Shown one piece after another: positions 48,301 to 59,905 of a stretch of DNA of 64,000 nt. How positions within the stretch are numbered: the first letter of the stretch is position 1; every line of letters begins with the position of its first letter. Both the position numbers and the translations under genes were made by a program. The DNA comes from Cavia porcellus (lineage: Eukaryota > Chordata > Mammalia > Rodentia > Caviidae). The notes beneath the pieces were generated by a model, which was given only the letters and a program-made list of their open reading frames with translations, ran no database searches and was not told where the DNA came from. Location: NCBI RefSeq assembly GCF_034190915.1, contig NW_026947488.1, positions 196,501-260,500 on the forward strand, read 5' to 3'.

Positions 48301-48449
48301 CTGTAATCTCAAGCAGGAAATATCCTATGGCTCCTAGAAATTCACACATTTGCTTTCTAGTCACGGGGATTGGAATCTGTTGAAGGGCTTGCACCCGCTG
48401 GTAGGAAAGAGTTAGTTTTAAGTAAACTCTAATAACTAACTGTGGGGCA

Positions 48450-48830
48450 TTTTGCTTAATATCAGCAGCCAGCAGTTACAAAGGCAATATCAATGGCTCT
48501 TGCATTTTTAGGTGCCACTGGATCTATGGGTATACAAATGTAATAGACCTCGAGCAATCTTTTTAGAAAGCCCAAGGGGGAATCATCATCTAATTGTCTC
48601 ACCTCTGCTACCTTGGACAAATTGGTGGGTTTTCTGGCAGCCCTTAAAGGCTTCTGAGAACAACTGGCGATACCAGAGGAGAGCCTTCTTGACTCTGTTA
48701 GTCCAATTAGGGTGGGACAAAGGGAAAACACGGTTCTGGCATTCAGGGTCAGAGGACGGGTTTTCATATGGAATTCACACTGCCTTTTACCTCACAGCAT
48801 GAATGTTCTCTCTCCCTTCTGCTGTAAACA
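48450..48830 (-). pseudogene. ERV gag fragment (minus copy)
   Basis: The open frame at 48767-48462 contains ARKPTNLSKVAEVRQL and a segment around Pro-Ile-Asp...Asn-Ala-Arg-Ala, matching capsid-like sequence at 37626-37814 of the plus copy. The frame then continues into CTGCTGGCTGCTGATATTAA on the minus strand and is lost before the L1. It is the same ERV family in opposite orientation. Confidence 0.85.
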
Positions 48831-49768
48831 GAACCTACAACATCTGCTGGCAGTCATCCCAAGTGGGATGATGAATGGAGAAGAAAGATCCTACCCCTTT
48901 TTAGAATATAATCTTATTTTAATGGAAACATTTTACAGTAAAGGTTTACTGATCCAATTTTGTCAAATTCTGAATACATTTGTTTTTCTCTGTTTTGTAA
49001 TTATTACCAGTCAATTACCCAATTACCTTTTTCTAGCTTTTTAGACAATATTAAAACATTTTTTAAAAATCCTTGAAGTCACTTTCTTAGTAGTGTAAAA
49101 TATATTAAATCATTTTTTGTCTTTTTATCACCTTAAAATGGTACACATTAAAAACTGTAACTTTTTTAAACTGGCTCAATAATGGTATGACCTGGCTTTA
49201 CTTGGTAAAGTCAATATGATTTTAAAAATCATAAACATATACATGTATATTTACATTTTAACCAAAAAGAAAAATATTTTAAAGACATGCTGAGGTTGTA
49301 CATAATCAGTTGAGGACTAAAAATTAAACAAGGCACCACAAAAGACAAGACCAACATTAAATACACAAACAAAGGTTTTTCTGCCCATGGTTCAGTGACC
49401 TAAAGGGAAATAAATTTTCATTATGACCCTTAAGTCCAATAAGCCACATGGAACCTGAAACAGTAGTTTAAGAGAAATAAAAGAAATCTGAATGTTAGTA
49501 CTGAGGTAACAGATTCAAACAAGTAAATGGTTCCACAGTAAAAATATACCAAGCACAGAACCAAATGGACAAAAGTCCCAAATCATAAATGGGCTAGAAG
49601 CCCTTTCTCAGAGGGCATCCCACTCCAGGACAGAAGAAGCCAGCCAAGCTCATCTGCAACTTTAAACGTGTGCACTCAAATTACAAAGAACAAAAGACCC
49701 AAATACTTACAGATGGTTCAAGCTGATTGATCATTGAAAAAAAAAATGTGGGGAGGGGTCCCCATGTA
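48831..49768 (-). mobile_element. ERV leader and 5' gag region (minus copy), decayed
   Basis: Between the primer site and the gag fragment. The part near 49300-49700 aligns in patches with 36200-36680 of the plus copy (for example GTGGTGCCTTGT, and CATTTGCTTGTTTGAATCT with changes). 48900-49260 is AT-rich and I could not align it by eye. No protein can be read. Confidence 0.65.
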
Positions 49769-49786
49769 ATCCCGGATGAACCCCCA
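49769..49786 (-). other. Primer binding site, tRNA-Pro type (minus copy)
   Basis: On the minus strand TGGGGGTTCATCCGGGAT, an almost perfect tRNA-Pro primer site, better preserved than in the plus copy. Confidence 0.9.
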
Positions 49787-49787
49787 A

Positions 49788-50202
49788 ACAAGGCCTCATG
49801 ATGAAGAACAGTGCAAGATGACATCTTTTTAAAAAGAAGCACTTTTATTTTAGCTAGCCCAATGACACAGTGCAGATGGAATTTGCAAAGCTGTGCAACT
49901 GAGTTAGAATTTTGAATGATTTGTATAATTCATTTATAATTAGCTCACAGATCATTAAGTACATAGTGATGAGAAATAGAAATAAGGTGGGCCTTTGTTC
50001 CCTTTTACGGAGGTCAGAGTCATTTCACAGTGGGAAGTTAGCCAATTCATAGCCCTTGTTCTGCCAATTCTAGGAACATTTGTCTCTCATAAAGGGAACA
50101 ACGATTGATACAGCATCATTTGTCTTTTACAAGGGGAACAAAAGTTGACACAGCAAATGGGTTACTGGGGTGGGGGTACAGAACAGCAAGATGCTGTGTT
50201 CA
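49788..50202 (-). mobile_element. 5' LTR of gamma-type ERV (minus copy)
   Basis: Reverse complement aligns with 35696-36173. It has the repeated AGAGACAAATG words in U3 and an AATAAA (plus-strand TTTATT at 49844-49849). About 415 bp versus 478 in the plus copy. The TATA box is not preserved. Its upstream edge lies about 60 bp from the start of the KLF18-like duplicon. Confidence 0.85.
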
Positions 50203-50359
50203 GTTAGACTATAACTGTGTGGTTGGGGCTTGGTTCCTAGGGTGATAAGCATAAGTATGACACACTTAGGCTTGGAGCTGGGATGGAGCCTTGCTCTTGT
50301 CATTTTCCTGGTAGGATCTTATAGCTGCAAATTGACTTGAGTCCTCAGGCCATAGCAAG

Positions 50360-51985
50360 ATGAACCCCTGGTTGGAGACACTAAAAGAATTTGATGACTG
50401 CCTGAGCGACTTCTCTAATCCATACAGGGAGCATGGGAAAGTCCAGTGCATCATGGAGCCATACCTCTGCCTGCCTCCCACAGCTGCTGATGAAAGCAGC
50501 CAGCAGGGCTCAAACCAGAGCCAAGCCATGCCACCCTCCAGGTCCCCAAGATGATTTGTGGCTCCTCTGATATCCCCAGGGGTGTGAACACCCAGAATGC
50601 AGCAACAGCCCCAGATGAAGCCATGGAAGCAATCCTTGATGAGCCGACTGAGACTTTTCTTCAGAAGGCTCACGCCATGACACATGAAGAGAACTGGCCC
50701 ACAGCAGACTACACAAGCACCCTTTCTCTGGCATCCCCCAGATATCACTCCTTGATTGCCCGAAGACCCATGTCTGCACAAGCAAGCTGACTGTCCCTGA
50801 GGGTGGTGGCCAGATGCAGGATATAAGGGGTCAGAAGACTCTCAATGGCATCCAGATGAGTACATTGTTGGGAGGTCACATCATCAGCCTCAAGGAGAAT
50901 CAGACCCTCTCTGGGACACCGATGAGAGTTGCCTTGGGTCAGCAGATCTTTCACTTGGCTGCCATGGTAAACCCTGTTTGTGATCAGAGCCTCTATGTGA
51001 AGAAGATTACAAATGCCTCGATTGGTCAGAGGTTAATGGGGACCAGATGGTGACTTTAACCAATGGTCAGAAACTCAGTGGAGGATATCAGCTTGTAGCA
51101 GTGCCATGACTCATAGACTTGCCGGCAATTATTGGCATCTAGGAACAAATCCCAGAACAGAATGGGAACTTCCAGATGAAGAGGTACCCACTGCAGACGA
51201 ATTCCCAGAGATCCAGGCCCTATGTCTGCCCACACAAGCGCTGTGAAAATCTTACATGATGCCTACTCACCTGCGTATCCACTAGCACACACCCAATGGT
51301 AAGTGAGGTTTTGGGTGCCAGGGAGGTGCATGTGGCCCTGAATGGGTGTGTTTACAAAGCTTCACAGAGCTCCCTGGGCATTCGTGGTTTCCACTTGTAT
51401 ACTGTTGATGGGCCTTCAATGCAGCTTCTCCCCCATGAGAGCTTCACGCTTATGCTATGCTCTACCAGAGAACTTCATCTCCAGCTATCTTTTCCTCTTT
51501 CTTCTTGTCATCCACACCTTGCTTCTTGTTCTTCCAGCTCATTTTGTTCTACAACTCTTCCTCTTCCCCAGCTTCCAATCTCTTTCACCCTGTCTCTCCC
51601 TCTCCCACTCCTTCCTACTTATCCTTTCCCTGGTTCTTTCCCAAATGACTGCCTCACACCCCAGCCAGCCTGACAAGCATCTCTTGTGCGCTCTCTCTGT
51701 CTCTCTCTCTCTGTCTCTCTCTCTCTGTCTCTCTCTCTGTCTCTCTCTCTGTCTCTCTCTCTGTCTCTCTCTCTCTGTTTCTCTCTCTCTCTCCCTCCCT
51801 CCCTCCCAGGCCAGAAGCCCTATGTGTGCAATGTGCAAGAATATGAGTGGAGATTCAACTGCTCAGATGAGCTGAAGTGACACATGAGAAGCCACAGTGG
51901 GGAGTGACCCTAAATGTGTCACATCTGCCAGAAGAAGTTTCTGAGGTCTGATCACCTAACACAGCATTAGAGAGTCCACAACTGA
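50360..51985 (+). pseudogene. KLF18-like zinc-finger pseudogene, copy A
   Basis: Kruppel-like factors are DNA-binding transcription factors with three C-terminal C2H2 fingers. Exon 1 (50360-51298) opens with MNPWLETLKEFDDCLSDFSN and stops at 50552. It later carries loose repeats of a QTLSG/QSLY/QKLSG..QM type (50814-51110), which resemble the repeat region I know from KLF18. Finger 1 lies at its end (YMMPTHLRIH readable). A consensus donor ATG|GTAAGT at 51299 and a CT-rich acceptor ending at 51809 flank a phase-1 intron. Exon 2 begins GQKPYVCNV and holds finger 2 (EWRF..SDELK) and finger 3 (CHICQKKFLRSDHLTQH), then AATAAA at 52092. Stops include 51878-51880 and 51911-51913; finger 2 has lost its second Cys. 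The retained intron means it is not a processed copy. KLF17 is the alternative, but the repeats favour KLF18/Zfp352 type. Confidence 0.72.
51687..51806. repeat. (CT)n tract in KLF18-like intron, copy A
   Basis: CTCTCTCTGT and CCCTCCCT units running right up to the CAG acceptor at 51807-51809; the polypyrimidine tract of the intron has expanded into a microsatellite. Ser/Leu-rich frames across it are artefacts. Confidence 0.95.
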
Positions 51986-52091
51986 TCTCCCCGCCAACTG
52001 GCACCCAGCAGTCTACCAGGAACATTGCATACTTGGGACATTCCCCCTGAGCCTTTGCTCTTGCTTCCTACCCATCCCTCTACCAATCCCT

Positions 52092-52097
52092 AATAAA
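52092..52097 (+). terminator. Polyadenylation signal, copy A
   Basis: AATAAA about 110 bp after the finger 3 segment. Conserved at 62371-62376 in copy B. Confidence 0.75.
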
Positions 52098-52422
52098 TAG
52101 CTTACACCTGCCAGCTCTCTTCTCTTTCATTATTTGCTCAAGAAAGGGAAAAGGCTTTTGTGGCTTTGGCTGTAGAGACTTAGCACTGTGCACATTCAGA
52201 GTTATAGAAGCACTCTTGCTTCATCTCCCTCTCTAGGGCAATGGTGCACCTGGGCTCTGCATCTCAGGATTTGCTCTCTAGATGCAGTACTTGTCTAATA
52301 CACTTGATCCACATTTCTGCCCCAGTGGTTTTCTCAGCTGGACTATTTCCTGTAAGACTTTCAATCCCACCTCTGGTATGAAAAGTGAAAGACTCTTTTC
52401 CTTGACCTCAGCTGAGCACAGT

Positions 52423-52770
52423 TTTCGCGGTTTATGTTTGTGGCCCCCAGCCTCATGATTTTCATTGTGCATTTGTGATGGTTCATTGTCTAATGCTTGG
52501 ATTGATGGTGTCAGTACTACGCCCACAAAGGGGTGGAACCAGGATATAATGTAATGTGTAATGTAATGGCAGGAAGAAGGTGTGTCTTGCTCTTTGGTGG
52601 TTCCTGCTTGCTGTTTGCATTCTCTGTGAACTGTGGCCCTCCCATGCCAGCCTGCCTTGGAGCCAACTGAGTATGGACTTAAACTCCAAAAGCTATAAGA
52701 AATAAACCTTTCCTTTCCCAGTTTTGGGCTACAGGTATTTTGTCTCAGTGATGAGTAAAAACTAACTAAG
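52423..52770 (+). repeat. MaLR 5' LTR
   Basis: Same family as 17565-17897 and 54264-54601: GGATTGATGGTGTCAGTACT, GGCAGGAAGAAGGTGTGTCT, AATAAA at 52701-52706, ending TGATGAGTAAAAACTAACTA. It has a small extra TAATGTG repeat near 52550. Its first eight bases differ from the 3' LTR start. Confidence 0.9.
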
Positions 52771-54263
52771 AAAGAATTTGGTACCAAGGAGTGGGGTCGT
52801 TTGCTGTGACTATACCTGACCATGTTTTTTGAGAGTCTTTGGAAATGGCTTGTGGGCAAGTTTGGAAAGGTCAGACATGTTGCCTGGATGCATAGAGCTG
52901 GAGCAACGTAGGTTGTTCTGTAGAGGAGATTCTGGTCAGAGCTCAGGAGACCAGAAGACTGATAGAAAGCCTCATGGTAAAGACCAGGCTTGGGAGGTTT
53001 CAGCTGGGAAGAAGGACTGCATTCCCCATGATGTGTGTTATGGCTTGGCAGAAAGTTTGTCTGCATTTTGCTCCTGCCCAGAGACTTTGCCTAAGACTGA
53101 GACAAAGGGCAATGGACTGATTAATATTGAAAAAGAAATTGAATATTGAGTCTGTGGCATGGCTATTGTTGGGGCTTTTAGCCTACTTTGCTGAAAATCA
53201 AGAGCAAAGAGCCCAGCAGGATAATTTGCAATTCTGTGATATTGGCCAGAAGGAAAATGCCAGGAAAGCTGTGTATTGTAAAGACAGAGTTGAGATTTTG
53301 ATTGCTGAAGAGAAACAGAGAGATAAGAAAGATGGCCCTGGGGCATCCCAGGAAGAGGATCCCCCCACACTTTGCAGCCTCACTGCAAAGGTAAAAGAAT
53401 TTGCTCAGAGGAGAAAGCTGCAGAGCACTAGGTTTCAGAATGTCAACAGAGGCCATATGAGGTCCCAGAATGGTGACAGAGGCCACATGACATTCCAGAA
53501 TGACAGCAACATAGAGAAGCTTTGCCTCACAATCAGTAAAAAGAGCCCTGAGATCCAGGCAACTGACCCCTACAGCTGAGAGAGAGAAGCCGGGCTACTG
53601 CTCCAGCTAGCAGCAAACCTTAAGGGCATCCACAAGGTGCTGATTTTAGGTGCAAAGAAAATGCACAAATTCTGAGGGTAAGGCAGCTACCTAAATTGCA
53701 AAGGGTCTGGCAGGGCAAGCAATGTGTCCGTGAAAGGGAAATTTGTGAAGATGTAAAGGTAAAGCCAAAGGTATAGTGGAGACCCCAGAAGTTTGGAAAA
53801 GCCTGGAATGTGAATGATCCGAGGGAAACTGCAAAAAGCGAGCAGAGAAAATTTAAGAGAAAAGCTGTGGGAGTTGAAATTGCCAGAAGTGCTGTGGGGG
53901 TGGAATCACCCAAGTCTTTTGGAGCTTGAAACCAGTTTGCTTCAGATGCTGAGCATGGAATTCTAGGACTTAATGTTTGCCCTGCTGGATGTTGGACTTG
54001 CTTTGTTTCCAATGCTTTATATTTCCCTGCATGTAACTTTTGGAATGGTAATGTTTATCTTGTGCCTTTGCATTTCAGGAATGTTTAACCTTATTTCATT
54101 TGTACAGGGGGTTACAATTAAGAGCTTGCCATAGATCTTGGAGGAGACTTGGAACTTGGACTTTTCCTCAATGCTGAAACTTAGGACTTTGGCAACTCTT
54201 GGAGGTCGACTAAATGTCTTTTGCAAAAAGTAAGTTCATGAGTACTGGGGGCCAGGGGAGGAA
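52771..54263 (+). mobile_element. MaLR internal region
   Basis: It opens with TTTGGTACCAAGGAGTGGGG (52778-52797), typical of MaLR internal sequence and resembling a tRNA-Leu primer site. A 150-codon frame at 53127-53579 is Lys/Glu/Gln-rich with a short repeat of the type FQN.NRGHM; MaLR internal regions carry a gag-like frame, but I cannot name a domain. A purine tract (GGGGGCCAGGGGAGGAA, 54247-54263) ends it. Confidence 0.8.
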
Positions 54264-54601
54264 TGTCATGAAATATGTCTGTGGCCCCCAGGCCTCATGA
54301 GTTTGCACTGTGCATTTGTGATGGTTCATTGTCTAGTTCTTGGATTGATGGTGTCAGTGCTACACCCACAAATGGGTGAAGCCAAGATGTAATGGAATGG
54401 CAGGAAGAAGGTATGCTTGCTCTTTGCTGGTTCCTGCTTGCTGTTTGGAGCTGCTGTGAACTATGGCCCAACTATGCCAGCCTGCCTTGGAGCCAACTGA
54501 GTATGGACTGAAACCCCCAAACACTGTAAGAAATAAACATGTCCTTTTCCAACTTAGGGCTTCAGGTATTCTGTCTCAGCGATGAGTAAAAACTAATTAT
54601 G
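54264..54601 (+). repeat. MaLR 3' LTR
   Basis: Starts TGTCATGAAATATG directly after the purine tract and ends before ACAGT. AATAAA at 54532-54537. Closely similar to the 5' LTR. Confidence 0.9.
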
Positions 54602-54690
54602 ACAGTGGTGGTGTGCAGTTGTGTTTCTAGATAACTGGGAAGCTGAAGCAGAAAGTCAACAAATCCCAGATCCATCTGAGTAAATCCTTT
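54602..54690 (+). repeat. B1-like relic cut by MaLR (copy A)
   Basis: CAGTGGTGGTGTGCAGTTG, TAACTGGGAAGCTGAAGCAG and AATCCCAGATCC look like the left part of a 7SL-type SINE. The same relic is uninterrupted at 62844-62915 in copy B. Confidence 0.5.
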
Positions 54691-55753
54691 ATTTCTTGGA
54701 TTCTATCCTCTTTGGCTTTCACATGGTGTGACTATGCAGTTGAGAAAGAACTCTGAATCACTGCAATCATCTTGCACCCGTCTCTCAAGGAGGTGTGTGT
54801 GCATGGGCGTGTGAGCCACCAAACACACTTAGCCTGGCAATTTGGGAAGATGCTCTGACAGTACAGCTCACAAGTGGATGATGAGGTCCCTCAGTGGTAG
54901 AGGAGCCCTGAGTCTTATCTGTAAAATCCTGGAGACACTTCCCTTTCACTAAACTCTTAAGATAGCAGGCAAGGGGCAAGAAACTATGGAGAAAGATTCT
55001 TTGGCATGACGGTTTGGTCTGCTTTGGGTAGTGACTGATCAACTGCATGCCTTTGTGGCCTGTGGCTCAGCAATGGCCCTACCAGGGGTGGGTGTGAAAG
55101 GAATGCCCTCAACTAGTGACACAGAATAAAATGGAGGATAAACGGAGGCTTGGGTACCATAGCAACATTAAATAGCCTCTTGCTAAGACCTTGTTTCCTT
55201 GCTCCAGGATCCACATTATAAGTTCCCCAACCCCTCTCAACAGCAGCCTGGCCTTGGAACTATCCTTTCAACATGTGCACATGATAATGACCTTTAGCAC
55301 CCAAGCTAGAATTGCTGTGGACACCAACATTTTTCTCAGCCCCTCTTCCATCATTTCAATTTCTGTTCGGTGTTTTGAATACAGCAAGGGTGGAAATGAG
55401 AGGCCAAGAGTTTAGAGAGTGCAGTTGGCCTTACCTTAAGGCTGCCAAGTGGGCTAAGAGAAGACTTTATGCCCATCTGCGACCATCCAGATCTACATTA
55501 TGGGACATGCACCTATAGGCAAAGGTCTGTGACTCATGAAACACAAGGAGACAAATGCTGATGACACATCACATTCAGAGACTCAAACAGTTTTCCTCCA
55601 TTTTCAAGGCAACAATAAAGCATGCATTAAATGGTTTCACCTGCCATAAATTGTGACTGCCCTGTATGACACATTTCATTGAAACCCTATTGTATTCATT
55701 TGCACACAATTTTGAGTGCAGTATACCAAGATTCTCTGCAACTATAAATGCTA
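54691..55753. other. Downstream flank of duplicon copy A
   Basis: Aligns with 62920-63973. No gene seen. The part at 54786-54951 corresponds to the segment that was also copied in inverted form into the intron of copy B. Confidence 0.7.
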
Positions 55754-56082
55754 ATTACCATATCCTTCCCCACCCCAACAAACACATTCTGATTCAATCT
55801 GTTTCTATCTAGTCAATAGACAATGCCACTTGGTCACTGCAGTTCATGTCTCTGTCTTCAGAATCTGGGAGGCTGGGCCAAGACTATCACATGTTGAATT
55901 CTAAGAAGCAGAACTGAGGGAATTAGCAAGCTTTTAACTGGGAACCCACAAAAAATAGGGCTAGGTGTTTAATTGAGTAAGAATGCACTACAGGCAATAA
56001 GCAGGAGTGAATGGAAATCTAACCAAAAACAAATACAGAGATTGCCAAGAGAGTGTGGGCAACATAGAGGGATCATACAGGA

Positions 56083-56281
56083 GTGAGAGTGAGAGTGAGA
56101 GAGAGTGTCATAGAGAGAGACATACAGACAGACAGGCAGAGGGTGAGAAAGAGACACACACAACAAAAGAAAGAGACAGAGACAGAAAGACAGAAGGAGA
56201 CAGAGAGACACACAGAGAGAGATACTGAGAATGAGAAAGAGTGCCAAAATTAGAGGTAATGAGAGTCAGAAAGTTAAAGAA

Positions 56282-56330
<49 letters not shown>

Positions 56331-56549
56331 AGAGAGATGACAGAGAGATAGAGAGACAGAGAGAGAGAAAGACAGACAGATGGACAGAGAGAGACATATA
56401 GACAATAAATGAGAGAGACATGGAAAAAGAGAAAAGACTGAAGGATAAAAACAAGTGATAGCAGAGGGTGAACAGAGACTCGGAGAGAAAATATGAGCAT
56501 GAGGCAGACAGAGAGAAGTAGAGAGACAGAGAGAAAGAAAAACAGAAGC

Positions 56550-56603
<54 letters not shown>

Positions 56604-56620
56604 GAAAAGACAAGGAGAGA
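56083..56620. repeat. Large GA-rich simple repeat block
   Basis: (GAGAGT)n, (GACAGA)n and long pure (GA)n runs (56284-56325 and 56560-56602). Long Ser/Leu frames on the minus strand are artefacts of the repeat. Confidence 0.95.
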
Positions 56621-56869
56621 GAGCTAGAAATTGTGAGATAAATGAAAAGCTTTTACTCTAGTGGGTACCAAGGAATATGCATGGGAGTTGTGTGCCTGAA
56701 ACCTGAGGGTTGTATGTTCAATAGCAGCATGGGCTATTGTGGGAACAGTTGGTCAAAGATGAGAAGCACAGACTGAACCTAGTCATGTGAGTGCCACCAA
56801 AAAAGAGAAATGTTTGTAAGACCTCAGCCATTCCAGGAGCCTTGTGTGTGCTGCAATGTTAATATTGTT

Positions 56870-57030
56870 GTTTTTCTTTTCCTTTTGCAGGCACTAAGTC
56901 CCTGTGTCTTGCAGGCTGGCCTCAAACTCACTGTGTATCACATAGTGTGATTGAATTAATGACAAACTTGTGGTCTCAGCCTGTCTGGTGCCATGATTAT
57001 GGGCATGGGCTTCTACCAAGTCCTGGCTCA
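56870..57030 (-). repeat. B1-like SINE (minus, diverged)
   Basis: CTTGCAGGCTGGCCTCAAAC, then ATTATGGGCATGGGCTTCTA are reversed 7SL-type SINE landmarks. The middle is altered. Confidence 0.65.
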
Positions 57031-57734
57031 TCCCTAGCAGATGTTGAAATGAAAAATGGAAGCACAATCAAAGGATTTTTACTAGTGTTTTTTGGACTGT
57101 AGTCTTGAGTGGATCCATAATGGGCTTTGGCCAACATGATTCTTCATGAAAGTACATAAGAGGATGAAAAATCCCCTTCTGTGGACAAGAGGTGAGCACT
57201 CCTTGCCTCTGACCTGAGAGCACAGCATGCCAATGTCAAGAGTGCCCTGCATGGTCTCTACAAGCACTACACAAAGATATGACACCTGCTCATGTTGATC
57301 AGGTGTCCTGGGCTCCATGGAAGAGTCATGGGAACAACACAGAACCAGGGAGTCAGTGCTGTCGTGTTGTGACCAACTCCACTCCCAGCTCTCCACACTA
57401 ATTACCTCCTGTCTATCACCACCATATGCAGCCAGCCACCTGCCTTCCTACCCATCTCACAGACAGGACCCACAAGAGAACTGCCATCTTGAAGGAGGTA
57501 CATAGTACAAGATTGATTTGAATTGGAAAAGGATGTGAGAGACCTGCTGCTGCCTCCATGTTTGAATTCTAAGTTGAAGCCTGAATCAAATGCCATTTTG
57601 TGTCCTCCTCTATGTATCAGTGTCCATGCATTTACGTTGGAGTGTTGACACATTGTGTCACTGTTGACTTGGGGGTATCCTTGACTTCATAACATATGCC
57701 AGGCTGGCTGAAATTGCCTGCAGTTCATCTGGGC

Positions 57735-57788
57735 CAACTTCCCAAAAGATGGGATATAAGGCAACTTCCCAAAAGATGGGATATAAGA
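57735..57788. repeat. 27-bp tandem duplication
   Basis: CAACTTCCCAAAAGATGGGA followed by TATAAGG occurs twice in a row, starting at 57735 and 57762, with no difference. Confidence 0.95.
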
Positions 57789-57789
57789 T

Positions 57790-59549
57790 GGGCCTCCAAT
57801 CCCATCAAATTTGCATCAGATGGCACCTGTTAGGAGATTTGTGTGGGACTAGAGATTTAGTTCTCAGAACATGTGGAAAGGGGTTCAGAGTCCTTGCAAG
57901 ACACAGGATCCAATGGAAGGGCTAGACAGCAGGTGGACAGAAACGGTGGAAACTGCATTAGATGTGAGGTGAGGAAAGTCCAAAGAGAGAGAAGAACAGA
58001 GAGTCCTTTCCTTCTGCCCAATGATTTCTGATATCTGTGAGCACCACACTGCCTAAAAGGAACACATGAGGGATGATATGACAGGTGACTACAGCAGGTG
58101 AGGCTAGGCAGCTAAGGGGCTGCTGGGTTGCGAAAGCTGCCCCAGACCCTGGAGATGGCCTCGCCCCAGGTAGGCGTGGCCAACAGCTGGCTGGAATCTT
58201 CGGATACTCCCACTGCACCTGAGGGCCTCTAAAAGCCCTGCACTACTCCTCCTGAAACTGAGAAGTATTCTGACCGTCCCAGCTCTGTAGAAGCTTCCAA
58301 GCTGAGTGCAGCTGTCTGCCATCCCCATTCGACTTGGAAAGAGGCCTGGGTGTCTGCACTTCTGGGAGCACACTCTGGTGAGTCTCAGCCACCAAACGTG
58401 TGGTCCTAGGTCCAGTGCCCACGGCTGCGAGGGCAGAAATTCCTAGGTGGAGACAATGGGATCTGTAGCAGGGTCTTGTTCCAAGCAGTAGGATGAGGTA
58501 AAGGTGCTCCCTTTCTTCCAGGTGCATTGTACTGGATGAATGTTCAAGAGAAGTGAGCACAAAGTTCTCATTGCATAAGGCAAACTTGTCATCCTCCTGC
58601 AGGAGTCTGTCCAGGGCTGCTATATTGGGGCTGGTATGTTCTCAATGGCCTGATTTTTGCATTCAAAGGATTATAAACACACAGTATTATAAGATGGGAT
58701 AAAATCTATACAGAAATATATATATATATATATTTATACAAGTGTTTCTATGTATATCTTTCTATTTGTATATACCAATATTAGCATGTGTGAACAAAAG
58801 ATACATACAATAGACTTGTACTACCTTTTTCTTTTTGAAGTCTCTCCTCCGATGTGTTTGCTTCTCTTTCTGCCCCATGCATTAAAATCTATTTGTGCTG
58901 CAAATTCCTGATCTTGGAGAGTTATCCTGATGGCTTGCAATCCTCATTTCAATATTGCGATAAATTTCACATTTAATGCTCTGTGGCATCTGTCAAATTT
59001 GAGATATCGCAGTTTGGGTTATATTCACTTAAAGGGTTTTCTAGCTTCCCTGGTGATTTCTTCTTGGATCTTGGTCCAGCTGGTGTCTAGATGTTTCCTG
59101 GAAAGCCCTCATTCTTCAAAGTTGGGCCTTTCTTTGAAAAGTGCCCTGATGGAGAGTGTGGAAGACTGAGATAGGCTCCTGGTGTAATGCTAGGATGCAG
59201 TGTACTAAGCTTAATTCTGTGAGCATTATATGCCTTCAGTAGTGTAGTTCATATAGAAGTGATAGAACCATTTATGGTCCTGCATTTCTTGTTGGCACCG
59301 GTAGTTTTTCCCACCATGAACTTTATCTCCTCTGCAATGCCAGTGTGCCATGCTGTGGTGCTTTGGAGTCAGCCATGAACAAATTGAATCTCTAGAAACT
59401 GTAAATGAAAAGAAAATATTGTCCTTTCACTGTGTGTGTGACAAGGAGGCTTTTTTCAATCCTAATGATAGTCACAGATTCACAGGCAGAAAGAGACATA
59501 GACCGAGAGAGACACAGAGAAGCAGAGAGACCTAAGTAAGAAGCACACA

Positions 59550-59550
<1 letters not shown>
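57790..59550. other. Unannotated sequence between duplicon copies
   Basis: 58080-58520 is GC-richer and open in three frames, including 58104-58373 and 58243-58560 on the minus strand, but no known domain, start context or splice signals stand out. A short (TA)n lies at 58714-58732. The rest is AT-rich. No gene supported. Confidence 0.4.

Positions 59551-59555
<5 letters not shown>

Positions 59556-59611
<56 letters not shown>
59556..59611. repeat. (AC)n-(AG)n microsatellite
   Basis: CACACACACACA followed by about 22 AG units. A looser GA-rich stretch (59480-59530) precedes it. Confidence 0.95.
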
Positions 59612-59612
<1 letters not shown>

Positions 59613-59905
59613 TCAAAGAATGTGAGACCTACTTTTGTTTCCACTAGAAGGAACCTGTTGAGTACTGAAATTTTACAGAGAGATCCAGAGACTGTTTCCA
59701 AAGCAAAATGTCTGCTGGGTGGTTGGGTTTTGGGGATGTGATTATAGAATGAGATTCCCTGGAGGGTTCTTAGTTGGAATGTCTTGAGTGGATGCAAATC
59801 TGTGAGGATCTGGAGCCACATGTGTCCAGTCTATGATAAGACCCTTCTCTCTGGCTCTGTCTTTCCAGCTTTCTGAAATTTTGTTTGGTCCCATTTGCAT
59901 TTGCT

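Larger units (their letters stand above)
52423..54601 (+). mobile_element. Complete ERVL-MaLR element with target site duplication
   Basis: Two LTRs flank about 1.5 kb of internal sequence. The direct repeat ACAGT occurs on both sides (52418-52422 and 54602-54606). A primer-site-like GGTACCAAGGAGTGGGG follows the 5' LTR, and a purine tract precedes the 3' LTR. Copy B of the duplication has an empty site at about 62846, so the element inserted after the duplication. MaLRs are non-autonomous elements moved by ERVL enzymes. Confidence 0.92.
50262..55753. repeat. Segmental duplication, copy A
   Basis: Collinear with 60372-63973 through the pseudogene exons, intron, 3' end and about 1.1 kb of downstream DNA. 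Shared landmarks: TTAGGCTTGG...CTGGGATGGAG at the left, and GCAGTATACCA followed by AATGCTAA at the right (55720-55753 and 63940-63973), after which the copies differ. Copy A is longer because of a 2.2-kb MaLR insertion. The copies differ by roughly one base in ten by eye. Confidence 0.9.

Noticed and set aside
51342..51875. 177-codon frame over the KLF18-like intron with a Ser/Leu repeat
   Set aside because: Most of it translates the intron and the CT microsatellite, and it only reaches finger 2 by running through the splice acceptor.
51900..51960. Apparent 2-bp frameshift in finger 3 of the KLF18-like copies
   Set aside because: On checking codon by codon, finger 3 is in the same frame as finger 2; the interruptions are in-frame stops, not a shift.
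56108..56613. Long minus-strand Ser/Leu-rich frames
   Set aside because: Antisense of a GA simple repeat, so stops are absent by composition.
58080..58560. Possible small gene or promoter island
   Set aside because: GC-richer and open in several frames on one strand, but no motif, start context or splice signals. Kept only as unannotated sequence.
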